DNA from: Adiantum capillus-veneris
Lineage: Eukaryota > Streptophyta > Polypodiopsida > Polypodiales > Pteridaceae
Reading direction: 5' to 3'
Length of the DNA: 64,000 nucleotides
NCBI GenBank assembly: GCA_014529385.2
Contig: CM043959.1
Location: 2,016,358 to 2,080,357, forward strand
Position 1 is the stretch's first letter; each line of letters begins with the position of its first letter. Shown one piece after another: positions 45,101-54,111 of the stretch. The notes under the pieces were generated by a model. It made no database searches, had not been told where the DNA came from, and saw only the letters and a program-made list of their open reading frames with translations. The position numbers and the translations under genes are program-made.

Positions 45101-45847
45101 ATTAGGACAAGCGTGGATAGAATTGTAATCCATCCCCAAGTTTCACAAAATCTTTCTTGCTTCATCTCGGGAATCTGGCATCACATTGTCAGGTGGTAGT
45201 ATGTGCTCTTTCAGCAATCTACACAACATAAAAATATGATACAGTCGTGTAAAAATCTATCAGATCATTATACATTTAGAGTTCTATTAAAGTAAACTAA
45301 TTGTAATAGATCACCTGAAAAGCGCTGTGACGCTAGTGTCACTCCATCCAAACTTTGCCTGCATGTTGAGAAGAACCAGGAGTGCTTTCAATCTAGACAT
45401 ACGTGCTCCATTATACAATGGCGTATCGGCTTCACTTTTCATATCATCATAGATAAGCCTTTCTGAATCCATGATCGTCTCGATCATTTCATCAATCTCG
45501 GGCTCAAACATTGCCTCGTTGGGAATGTGCTCTGCATGATCATCCCCCGAGCTGTCAGAGGCTACATCTTGTGGCCTCACATATGCTGCTTGACCAAAGC
45601 GCCTGCGAACACGTCTATGGGGTTGCAAGATTGCTGCTTGTTGGCCAGCATCAGAGTCCGACGAGTTATAATTGGCAACAACTCGATCTATAATAGATGG
45701 ATCGAACTCGCCAAATTCGCGAACGTGCTGCAAAGAAACACGTCTTGTCCGTCGCACAGCATGCTTGCATTGATTACAAGGACATAAGACCCTCGTTGAG
45801 AGATGGGTGTTTCGGTTGGACGGTCCCACATCCTCGTCGCTACTCAT
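42138..45847 (-). pseudogene. CACTA transposase gene (tnp2-DUF4218-DUF4216), two lesions
   Basis: Predicted exons with GT/AG borders: 45847-45315, 45218-44498, 44414-43810, 43735-42971, 42890-42528 and 42446-42138. The first begins MSSDEDVGPSN; the N-terminal zinc-like motif is VLCPCNQCKHA. Exon 2 holds NSIHACPNDCILFRGE and KCPKCDSERY, typical of tnp2. Exon 3 has RLMINHLLDPMHIFKNVGNL, the tnp2 catalytic core region. Exon 4 is DUF4218 (LLVHIVDEVEIAGTVHSRWM, MKTLKGYVRQKARPEGSMAE). Exon 5 is DUF4216 (YKSYTAAWCKGRYF, WFKIIMEGRN). Exon 6 ends the protein (SNWWYVIEVAPR). Lesions: a TGA before NLGMDYNSIHACP and a frameshift with small loss near 44750. The enzyme would cut and paste the element. This copy is probably inactive but recently so. 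Confidence 0.85.
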
Positions 45848-45909
45848 AATGAGGATAAAAAACTTATAACCTGGACAACAAATTTAATCTTCTATTGGCA
45901 TTCTTCGTC

Positions 45910-45969
<60 letters not shown>

Positions 45970-46338
45970 ACCTCACATTCTCTAGTCATGTCCAATCCCC
46001 GCACACCTCGGTCTAGAGGTGCACGGAGATCAGAACCACCGGGTTATAATCTCGTCTTTATTGGTCAATACCTATATTTGTGGGTACAAGAAATCTACAC
46101 AGCCACGTCTACATGATACTGCATGTAGTGGACAAAACCCCTTTGCCTCTTCTCTAGCTGTAGCACTTCACAGCATCTTAACATCTTTTCACTGTTCGTC
46201 TAACTCTAAACCCTAAACCGTAAGTAATTCTTGCGTGGACTCGATCTAACGTAAATAAGCGTAAATCTAAATAAACGTAAATCTAACTAAAAATAAAGCT
46301 AAATCTAATTTAACGTAAGTCTAATGACTAGAGGTTGT
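45848..46338 (-). other. CACTA upstream region of transposase gene, non-coding
   Basis: It holds the likely promoter of the transposase gene, a (CT)n run at 45912-45967, and the first copy of a repeat rich in TAAATCTAA and AACGTAAATC (46241-46325). No gene is seen. Confidence 0.5.
45912..45967. repeat. (CT)n microsatellite
   Basis: Pure CT run about 65 bp upstream of the transposase start codon, on the promoter side. Serine-leucine frames across it are artefacts. Confidence 0.95.
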
Positions 46339-46627
46339 CTAGATGGTCATTGTGTCGAGGATGTAGTGACTCTTGCCGCCCTGAAGATCCACCTTCTTCC
46401 CTATCTTTTGAAGACATTTCACCAGTACTTTTGGATCGACGGAGCCCACCATGAGTGAAGGCAGCAATACCCTATATTCCATTGAGGGCTTTCTTCACCC
46501 GCTTCATGCAGGCATCGCAGTCTATGGAGACCTAAATCTAATCTAATATAACGTAAATCTAAATCTAGCTTAAATAAACGTAAATCTAGTTAAAAATAAA
46601 CCTAAATCTAATTTAATGTAAGTCTAC
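46241..46627. repeat. Direct repeats flanking the HMA fragment
   Basis: 46241-46325 and about 46545-46627 share a TAAATCTAA / AACGTAAATC-rich sequence of about 85 bp that ends GTAAGTCTA in both. The captured fragment lies exactly between them. Confidence 0.75.
46339..46532 (-). pseudogene. Captured HMA-domain (HIPP-like) gene fragment in CACTA
   Basis: Minus-strand translation starts after an AG acceptor-like GATTTAG. One frame gives VSIDCDACMKRVKKALNGI, the first helix of a heavy-metal-associated domain with its C-x2-C metal site, then a TAG. The next frame gives MVGSVDPKVLVKCLQKIGKK followed by VDLQGGKSHYIL and a stop. In plant HIPP/HMA proteins these are consecutive (C-x2-C helix, then 'G.VDP.K+L+.+.K.GK.ael'). 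About 65 residues remain, joined by one frameshift. It is flanked by direct repeats rich in AACGTAAATC. It has no role in transposition, so it is a transduplicated host fragment. Confidence 0.7.
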
Positions 46628-47065
46628 ATATAACCTAATCTTTAACGTCTTTTAAGATAGTTTCCTACGACGTTATAACTCTCTTCTTCTTGTGTGTGTG
46701 CGCGTGTGTGGATGTATGTGCCAATAAAAAAAGATAAATGGTATAACCTTTCTATCACCCATGCCAAGTATGATAGATTGATTATGCCATTTTCCTCTTG
46801 AATAATAGGTCTTGAGTTCAACTCCTCGTCGGCTAGATCTTTAGGTCTTTTAATTTTAATTAGTTTCCTACGACGTTAAATTAGTTTCTCTCTCTTTCTC
46901 TCTCAATGTGTGTGCGTTTTTTTGGATCGTATGCATGTTTTCTCTCTCTTTTCCTCTCTCAATGTGTGCGTTTTTTGTTTATGCATGCTCTCTCTCTCTT
47001 TTTCTCTCTCAATGTGTGTGTGCATTCTTTGTTTATGTATGTGTGTGTGCGTTTTTGTTTTTGTT

Positions 47066-47117
<52 letters not shown>

Positions 47118-47233
47118 AACACTATGTGTGTGTGTGTATGTGTGTGAGAGAGAGAGAGAGAGGGAGAGAGAAAGAGGGGAAGGGAACATGAGAATGAGGA
47201 GAGGGAAGGAGCATACCTGGCTCTCCTTTCTCT

Positions 47234-47275
<42 letters not shown>

Positions 47276-47280
47276 AGAAG

Positions 47281-47324
<44 letters not shown>

Positions 47325-47423
47325 TGAGGGAGAGCGTTACCTGCTCCTTGCTTGAGGGCACCAAAAAACTCAGATCTGAGATCTGAGTTTTTGGGCGCGC
47401 TCGGTTATTTTTTTACCCCAGTC
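46533..47423. repeat. CACTA right-side non-coding region with compound microsatellites
   Basis: After the second direct repeat come (CT)n stretches at about 46886-47115, (GT)n at 47123-47145, (GA)n at 47144-47165, (GT)n at 47237-47273 and (GA)n at 47285-47322. The phrase CTCTCTCAATGTGTGTG is itself repeated three times near 46900-47030. The 149-codon frame here is an artefact of these repeats. Confidence 0.85.
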
Positions 47424-47554
47424 GACGTCGCTATGAGCGTCGCTATAAGCGTCGCAAATTTCTTTGTAAATTTGCGACGCTCATAGCGACGCTTATAGCG
47501 ACGCCGGGAAATTTTTTTTTGAGCGTCGCTGTGTGAGCGTCGCTAATATGAATA
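47424..47554. repeat. CACTA right subterminal array, inverted
   Basis: GCGTCGCTAT-type units run 47424-47461. After a short loop (CTTTGT), the reverse complement runs 47468-47504, giving a near-perfect hairpin of about 37 bp per arm. Two more units follow to 47545. Confidence 0.92.
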
Positions 47555-47567
47555 GCCTCTTATAGTG
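47555..47567 (-). repeat. CACTA right terminal inverted repeat
   Basis: GCCTCTTATAGTG, followed by the CGT duplication at 47568-47570. Confidence 0.92.
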
Positions 47568-47620
47568 CGTCTTGCTTTCTATGCGGTGGGAGTGTCCATG
47601 ACGTGCTTTCTATGCGGTGG

Positions 47621-48293
47621 ACATACCTAGTTGTATGGGCAGCTAGGCGACAACGGGAGGAGTGAACTCTCGCTGGAGGGGGGATGTTTTACCTCCAGAA
47701 CATTGGAACTTTTATGAATAAGGTTGAGTAGAATTTTTACTAGAATTCTATCTTGGTGTTGTTTGCAATACTGGTTGAAGGGCTATATTAACGAACAATG
47801 TGATTCGAAATTAAACAAGGAATCTTTATGTTGAACAACCTTTGTGGTAGTAATTAGGTCACACAAAGAAGTGTGAGTGTGGGGGTGGAAAGTGGGGCCT
47901 TGGCTCAGGTTGCCAATGCCTACGAGATGGGTGGTCCCGATTGGTCGGAAACTCTCTGTCCCCATAGTGCTTACTTCGATATTAGTAATACTCATTGCCC
48001 CTAGAGCGGTGAAATCTCGAGAGTACGTGCCTCCGAAACATGGGGAAAAAGGCACTCGAGGTTTCTCTCCTCTTGGAAGGTGGGTCTTAGGATCGCTACA
48101 TAGGTTAAATCACGCTTCCCCTGCGAGGTGGAGCTAGATCTCCTTGTTAGTAGGCTCGAACTCAATTCACTTTGTGATGAGAGATCGTCCGCTAGATGAA
48201 CCCAGACCACTTTGTTTGCTTCCGCTATAGATCTAGTGGCCACCAGGTTTAGCATCAGATCCGTTGTTGTGACGACGGGGTGGGGGCCTCACA
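47621..48293. other. Right part of solo-LTR-like element, no gene
   Basis: GC-richer stretch ending GGGGTGGGGGCCTCACA. The frames at 47783-48255 overlap on both strands and show no family motif. Confidence 0.5.
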
Positions 48294-49343
48294 ATTGACT
48301 ATTCTAAGAGTTATTAATGAATCAACAGGTGAATTTTGTGCGATGTGGATTGCACAAGAGAGGAGTTACTCCGTGCCTTTATCATAGGTTATGTGAATTG
48401 CACAAGTGAAGAGTTATTCCACACCTTTATCATAGGTTGCCTCAATGGAAATAAAGTCACTCATTTCTTTTAAAAGTTTAGAAAGCTGACAGTTGGATGA
48501 CTTTATGTAACAAAATGACTGTAGCATTTTGTCTTGCTCACGTAAGGGGGGTGATGTGGATGCAATAGTAACAAGATTTAGTCGATCAAGACATCCATGA
48601 AAAGGTCAGCATGGTTTGGATGTGACTGCTAAATAAATTACAATGATCATGATTCTCATTTTAGATCTCTGCAGTGATAGTGATGTGAATGTTGGCTTCA
48701 TGCAAGTGTTGGATATGTGTGGTCTAGTAAGTTACTACTAAGGAGTCATTGTTTATTGAGCTAGTTTTTGTCTTATGGCTATTCTGTAGGTGTAATGAGA
48801 GCGATAACACTTATTTCAAGAGGAGGGTATGTCACAAAGTGATGACATGGCATGGCATTGTTAGGAGTTTTTTAGAAGAATTGATTGCACATATGTATAT
48901 AGATATGAGAGAAATGAAGAGAAGATAAGTTTCCCTCCCAAGCCCTATTCTTGCTTGTAGGCAATAAGGATACCTGGGGCACAGACGTACCTGTATCAAG
49001 GAGAACCTATAATTTGTAGAGAGAATGAAATTAAAAGAGTGAGAGAGATAGGTTTGGTTAGAGAGGGAGATAAATTTAGAGATATATGTTGGATTAGAGA
49101 TGGAAAAAAACAACAAGGAATCAACAAAATATCAAAGTAGAACACATCTTACTTGACAAACCCTTCAGGAGTTATTCACCATTTTTGATGGACAGAGAAG
49201 AAGAGGGAAGACCTGAAGCCTTGATTGATGCACCAAGTTCAGGTCCTTCTTAGATTAAAGCTTATCTTCCAAGGATAGATTACAAGAATTGCTAGTCTTC
49301 CTATAAGAGTAAGTGTAGACTTAGGCTTATGTTTATGGCTAAG

Positions 49344-50860
49344 TACAATTATGCATTACTACTCTCACTCCCTCATGAATTCATCTCGTGAATGGTTTAG
49401 AAGGAAGAAGATGTCCCCTTTTATATGTAAAGGGAACCCCCAAAGGTTTACACAAGAAGAAAAGAGCGAGTGGGAAAGAAACTTGCAAAGTTTGAAATGA
49501 GTTGTCCCTGCATGATGTGGGAAGATTGGGGTCCACCATTTTGATAGTAGCTCGTCAATCGTGGCTCCAAATAAAAAATTAAAAATAGGGGTAAAACATT
49601 CAGCTCATTAACTATGATTATCACTATATATACTTTTTCCAATTAGGATTGGAATTGAGAGGAAGAAGTGCAAAATAGACCCTGTGGCCTCTACACCAAG
49701 ACTATGCACAATGGCCTCATCATGGGAGGTACACATTAGAGGCACCCACCTAGCAAGATATGTAGCTATGATGTATACATATACACAATCAAACTGGTCA
49801 TGAAAAAAAATTTCAAGATCCACTCCCAAGTGTAAGATGAGGTGGTCGGAGAACAAGGTGAGAGGAATGGTGAGTGAGTGAGAATGGGCTTCCTACTCCT
49901 GCATGTAGTAAGGAAGATAATGAGGTAAGGGAAACATGCAAGTATGCTCACTTCTCATACAAGAGGTGCCGAATCCACACACCTCAAGCCGCAAGTAGCA
50001 AGATGATAGGAATATGAGAGGGAGAGAGAGAGAGTGTGTGTGTGTGTATGGTGGCGAATCCGCACATCTTAACATAAGAAAAAATGGCAAGAACAAGCAT
50101 AAACCATACTCACAATGAAGTGTATCCCAAGTGACACAAGGTATGGCACCAAGATGGAGTGTGTTGATTGCTTGCAAAAGACGAATACAATAGGTAGCAT
50201 ATGGCAAGAATATAAGAAGGGAACTAGACCGTAGGAGTCATAATGGAGAGATGGGAGTTGATGTCGAGGAATATCATGAGTGTATCCACCATTCTTCTTC
50301 TTGAAATTGTGCCTTCAACCCTTCATTACAAATGTGCGGAGGTATGGTTCTCATTTTGTGCATGGTGATGGTGATGATGATGGTGTTGTGATTATATGGG
50401 TTCATGCTACTAGCATGTAGCACAAGGGTGTGTATGTGTAGGGGTGTGTGTCTGTGTAGTGTCTCTCTTTACAAAAGAGAAAGCCTCCTTTTATAGGCCA
50501 AGAGAGTGATTAGGGAAGATATTATGAGAAAGAGGAGTTATTACAGAGTAACCTCAGTTAGAGGCATTCCCCCAATAAGAGAGCTCCGTGTGCCAAGACC
50601 ATATTAGGTAAAGTGGGAAAATCCCAATTCCCAGGTTGGACAACTTTCAATATATCATGTATAAAATATAGAGATTTTGTCAAAAATTTGAGTTTTCTTA
50701 AGGTCTCATTCCACTTTATGCACATACAATACACAATGAAAACAACTAAAATATCATGGTTTCAATCAATTGGATTATTAGGAGAGGAGTATATTGCATC
50801 CATTATCGTTGTCTATGTTCTAATGTCCTACCTACAACTTATCTCAACATGGAGAGCTTG
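49344..50860. other. Sequence after R4 array, possibly LTR remainder, no gene
   Basis: I see no coding sequence. Two minus-strand promoter-like motifs, TATAAAAGGGGAC near 49415 and TATAAAAGGAGGC near 50490, and a short (GT)n near 50034 are the only marks. It may contain the rest of the R4 LTR and a reverse-oriented LTR fragment, but I cannot set borders. Confidence 0.35.
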
Positions 50861-53335
50861 GTTTCTAGGTCCACCACTTGTCCAAGTTAATGTAAAAGTG
50901 ACTCAAGGTTCACAACTTGTGAAAGCAAGGATCCATTGAGGAATACAATCCACTTGGCTATTTTTCCTTAATTTATTGCATGTGACATTTAAGCAAGGTC
51001 CACTTCTAATCTATAACTTCTTAATTTGAGGCATGGGGCATACATAAAATATGTAGCATATGCTCTATTGCCTCATAGGAAGGTTGGTTTCAAGGTGCAC
51101 TTATCCATGCTAGCCTATCTTGGAGAAATGATGGAGCTTTCTTCTCTCCTTGTTTCAATGGAGACTAGCTTGGACAAGTGGTGGACCTTTGCTTCTCTCT
51201 ATGTTTCAATAGAGTTAGCTTGGACAAGTGGTGATCTTGGAACAAAACCCCCATGTAAAACATATCATGGGTATTCCAAGTGATTAGAAAGATTACCATT
51301 TAAGATATAACCTTATAGGTTGGACAACTAGATCTTGGCTTGGAGAAATGGTGGACCTTTGATTCTCTCCATGTTTCAATGGAGTCTATCTTGGAGAAAT
51401 GGTGGAGCTTGCTTCTGTCCGTGTTTCAATGGAGCCTAGCTTGAACAGTTGGTGGACCTTTGCTTCTCTCTATGTTTCAATAGAGTTAGCTTAGACACGT
51501 GGTGGATCTTCAAAATAAACCAACTACTATCAATGTTGCCTAGCTTGGACAAGTGGTGGAGTGTTTCTCTACTCCATGTTTCAATGGATCTTAGCTTGGA
51601 CAAGTGTTGGACCTTAAAACAAAAACCCCATGTACAACATAGAATGGATTTTCTAGATTTCAATGGAGTCTAGCTTTAACAAATGGTGGAGCTTGTCTTC
51701 ATCCATGTTTCAATGAAACTAGCTTGGACAAGTGGTGGACCTTGTAACAAACCCTCCCATGTACAACATATCATTGGTTTTCTAAGTGATGGGAAGGAAT
51801 ACCATTCAAGATATAAACTTATAGCTTGGATAAGTAGTTGACTTTAAAACCAAATTCATCATAATACAATGAAATACAGGTCAGCCAATTCCTAAATCTT
51901 GAGACCAAACCTCCCATGCTATTAGAGATAATATATTGGATAAGTGGTGGACCTTCTATTATTTTCCCATGCCTAGTTTAGACAACCGGTACACTTTGCA
52001 GCTATAAAGGTTGGACGAGTTGTGGAGCCTTGTTTCTATCCATGTTTTAATGGATCCTAGCTTGGACAAGTGGTGGACCTTGGAAAAAAGCTTCCATGTA
52101 CAACATATATGAGGTTTTCCATGTTTTAATGGAGCCTATCTTGGACAAATGGTGAAGCTTTCTTCTCTCCATGTTGATTTTGGAACTACCTTAGACAAGT
52201 GGTGGAGCTTTTCTTTTCTACTCTTCATAATACAATGAAGTATATGTTGGTTACATGGTGAATCTTAAGGCCAAACCTCCCATTTTACTAGAGATGATAG
52301 GTTGGACAAGTGGATCAACCTTCTATCATTTCTCCATGACTATATTGGACAATTAGTAGACATAACATCTCTCTATGTTGTCTAGAGATGAGCTTGGACA
52401 AGTGATGGACCCTGCTTCTCTCTCCCCTTGGTTTACTAGTTTGAAGACTCAGTATATATACTTTCTTAGATCTAGCTTGAACAAGTGGTGGACCTTGCAT
52501 CCACAATCTTAATTCAGTATAAAAAAGTATATGAAAAAATAACATAGGAATCTTGGTTTGAAGGTCAAGCAATTAGGTTCCAAATGCACATAATAATATA
52601 TTTTCCACCCATATTAAAAGAAAGTTAAATATGCAAATAATAATATATTTTCCAAATGCACATAATAATATATTTTCCACCCATATTAAAAGAAAGTTAA
52701 ATATGTTATTACCAAATTGACAAAGGTAACGTCCAAGAATTATATCTTTCCATCTTGTCAGATCTAAATCTTCATCAAGGCGACATGCATGTATACATCA
52801 ACTTTCAAGCCATTCAAGAATACATGCACTTAGATTCCATAGTTTTGTTTTCAAAGTCTTTTAGATTCTAAAACTCTTTCACATAAAGTATGTAATGACA
52901 AAATTCTTGAAGCAAACATTTGTGCCCAAGAAAAAGATCCCTCTCACATATTTAAAGTCCATGAATTCTCTGATCCACACTTACAAGTTTTATTTTGACA
53001 TCAAACATCAATTCTTTCATAGTTCCAAATAAATGCAACCTCGATATGAATTGACAAAAAATGAATTTCTTTTACTATATGACCCAACATAGGCCCCAAT
53101 CAAATAAAAAATGAGTCCCCAAAAATTTGGGTGCACTCTAGCAATACATCAGAGTCCCCTTACAATAGGATGCACTCCAATAGTACATTGAAGTCCCCTT
53201 AGAGTAGGGTGCACTCCATTCAAGTGTTCATAAAATTGACACACCTTTTATAAAAAAAAAAAAGACTATATCAAATTATACAAATGTTGAAAGATACACA
53301 CTAGAATAAAAAAAGCATCTTATAGCCATATTTAT
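50860..53335. repeat. TTGGACAAGTGG repeat array, left block
   Basis: From about 51130 to 52500 the 20-bp core TTGGACAAGTGGTGGACCTT and close variants recur every 50-100 bp, mainly forward. Linkers such as CTCTCCATGTTTCAATGGAG and ACCCCCATGTAAAACATAT lie between them. A reversed copy lies at 50868. From 52500 to 53335 the sequence is AT-rich: a tandem duplication of about 80 bp (52578-52700, containing CACATAATAATATATTTTCC) and a ~40-bp minisatellite (53098-53225, containing GGGTGCACTCC / AGTCCCCTTA). No gene is seen; frames reading LDKWWTL come from the core. Confidence 0.85.
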
Positions 53336-54111
53336 TCAATGCTTTCGTGTTGACAAGTACACACCAAGGACATAATTTGTCTCAGAATCACTATACTGAT
53401 TTACAATTGTGTTATATGTATAGACTCTCTTATCTCTTGCATACAACCATCCTACCAACCATGGAATTATGGTTCTCTGCAAGAAGTTTTGAAGTTGCTC
53501 GGAAGTTTGCCTCCACATCTTTGGAAATATAAGATATGTCCCTGGCATGTTCCACATCACCCTATATGGAGTGTCATCAAAAATTAAGGTATTGTTTGCA
53601 TCCAAATCCTCAAATATCTTCCAAATATCACTCAGATTTTTGTGATAAACCCTTGTAAATCCTAACATGATATTTGGATTTTGGCAATTTTTGTTACTCA
53701 TAAACACCTTGAACTTGGTATACTGCTCAGGAAAACACTTTTGTGTGATGCGTTGCACCCTTGTTAAGTTATAGCAACTCCATATCCATAGCTCAAAGTA
53801 TTCAGCACAAAAATCCAAAAAACTTTGTGCGTCTGGTCGCACCACATGATAAACTTCATCTTTGTCCTCCACAAGTCGCATGTGTTGAGCCCAAGATGGC
53901 ATAGAATCTCCATGTTTCATTTCAACTGTCTTGAGAAGTAACCCCTCTAGATCCAAGATAAGTACTCTTTTGATGTCCTTGAAAGCAAGTGGTAGGTGAT
54001 AAGGAGGTGATTCATTCCTTGGACAAGGTCTTGGAGGAGGTTGGATGGGTAATTCAATAGTTTTCTTCAATTTATGCCAGCATATAGCCAATCCATTTTT
54101 CTGTAATGGTT
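53336..54111 (-). CDS. FCP1/NIF-type HAD phosphatase-like terminal exon (FCP1-b)
   Basis: The exon starts after a splice acceptor (TTAATTTCAG at 54120-54112) and ends at TGA 53336, about 258 codons in one frame. After a basic Pro-rich lead it enters an FCP1-homology domain: RVLILDLEGLLLKT (motif I), VYHVVRPDAQSFLDFCAEYF, WIWSCYNLTRVQRI (motif II region) and LIFDDTPYRVMWNMPGTYLI (motif III, D-D). In active phosphatases motif I is D-x-D-x-[TV]. Here the second Asp is Glu, so catalysis is doubtful. By family such proteins act on phospho-Ser/Thr, as on RNA polymerase II CTD. The first codon is split (two bases in this exon), so at least one upstream exon exists. I do not see it. It is unbroken, unlike the transposons. 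Confidence 0.75.

Larger units (their letters stand above)
39942..47567 (-). mobile_element. CACTA (En/Spm) DNA transposon, complete, 7.6 kb
   Basis: The ends are CACTACAAGAGG at the left and CCTCTTATAGTG at the right (CACTATAAGAGG inverted), a terminal inverted repeat of about 12 bp with one mismatch. It is flanked by the 3-bp duplication CGT (39939-39941, 47568-47570). Subterminal GCGTCGCTAT arrays lie at both ends. It carries a tnp2-type transposase gene and a Transposase_24-like gene, both minus strand, and a captured HMA fragment. It is the youngest insertion in its nest. Confidence 0.95.
39878..47620 (+). repeat. ~29-bp tandem repeat, split by CACTA
   Basis: The motif CTTGCTTTCTATGCGGTGG recurs with a period near 29 bp at about 39884, 39913 (one change), 47571 and 47599 (GTGCTTTC). 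With the CACTA element and one CGT removed, the copies form one continuous four-copy array inside the solo-LTR-like element. Confidence 0.9.
37926..48293. mobile_element. Solo-LTR-like element, 2.7 kb without the CACTA insert
   Basis: It begins TGTAAGGTCTCTGACCCC and ends GGGGTGGGGGCCTCACA. The ends are imperfect inverted repeats with TG/CA. It is flanked by exact 5-bp duplications ATTGA (37921-37925 and 48294-48298) of the R4 unit. Removing CACTA leaves about 2,739 bp with no second LTR and no pol. A promoter-like TATTTAAAG lies near 38577, followed by a (CA)n run. A solo LTR of a long-LTR gypsy family is the simplest reading; a short non-autonomous element is the alternative. Confidence 0.75.
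16991..49343 (+). mobile_element. R4: decayed Ty3/gypsy element with nested insertions
   Basis: Plus-strand remains read gag knuckle, protease, RT, RNase H, integrase and then a 3' end present four times in tandem. Two later elements, R5 at 20916-33350 and the solo-LTR-like element at 37926-48293, interrupt it. Each is flanked by an exact 5-bp duplication of R4 sequence. The pol reading frame has many stops, so R4 is the oldest element in the central part. The 5' end is undefined. Confidence 0.7.
37428..49343 (+). repeat. R4 tandem 3'-end unit 4 (interrupted)
   Basis: The unit is 37428-37925 plus 48299-49343, about 1,543 bp. It is split by the solo-LTR-like insertion with duplicated ATTGA. 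After TATGGCTAAG the sequence continues into TACAATTATGC instead of another GTACATGAG, so the array ends here. That continuation is probably the rest of the R4 LTR. Confidence 0.85.

Noticed and set aside
46906-47364. Frames up to 149 codons in the CACTA right region
   Set aside because: Compound CT/GT/GA microsatellites stay open in several frames at once; not coding.
49400-50500. Minus-strand TATAAAAG boxes as promoters of a gene
   Set aside because: No coding sequence follows downstream on the minus strand other than R4 array; more likely LTR remnants.
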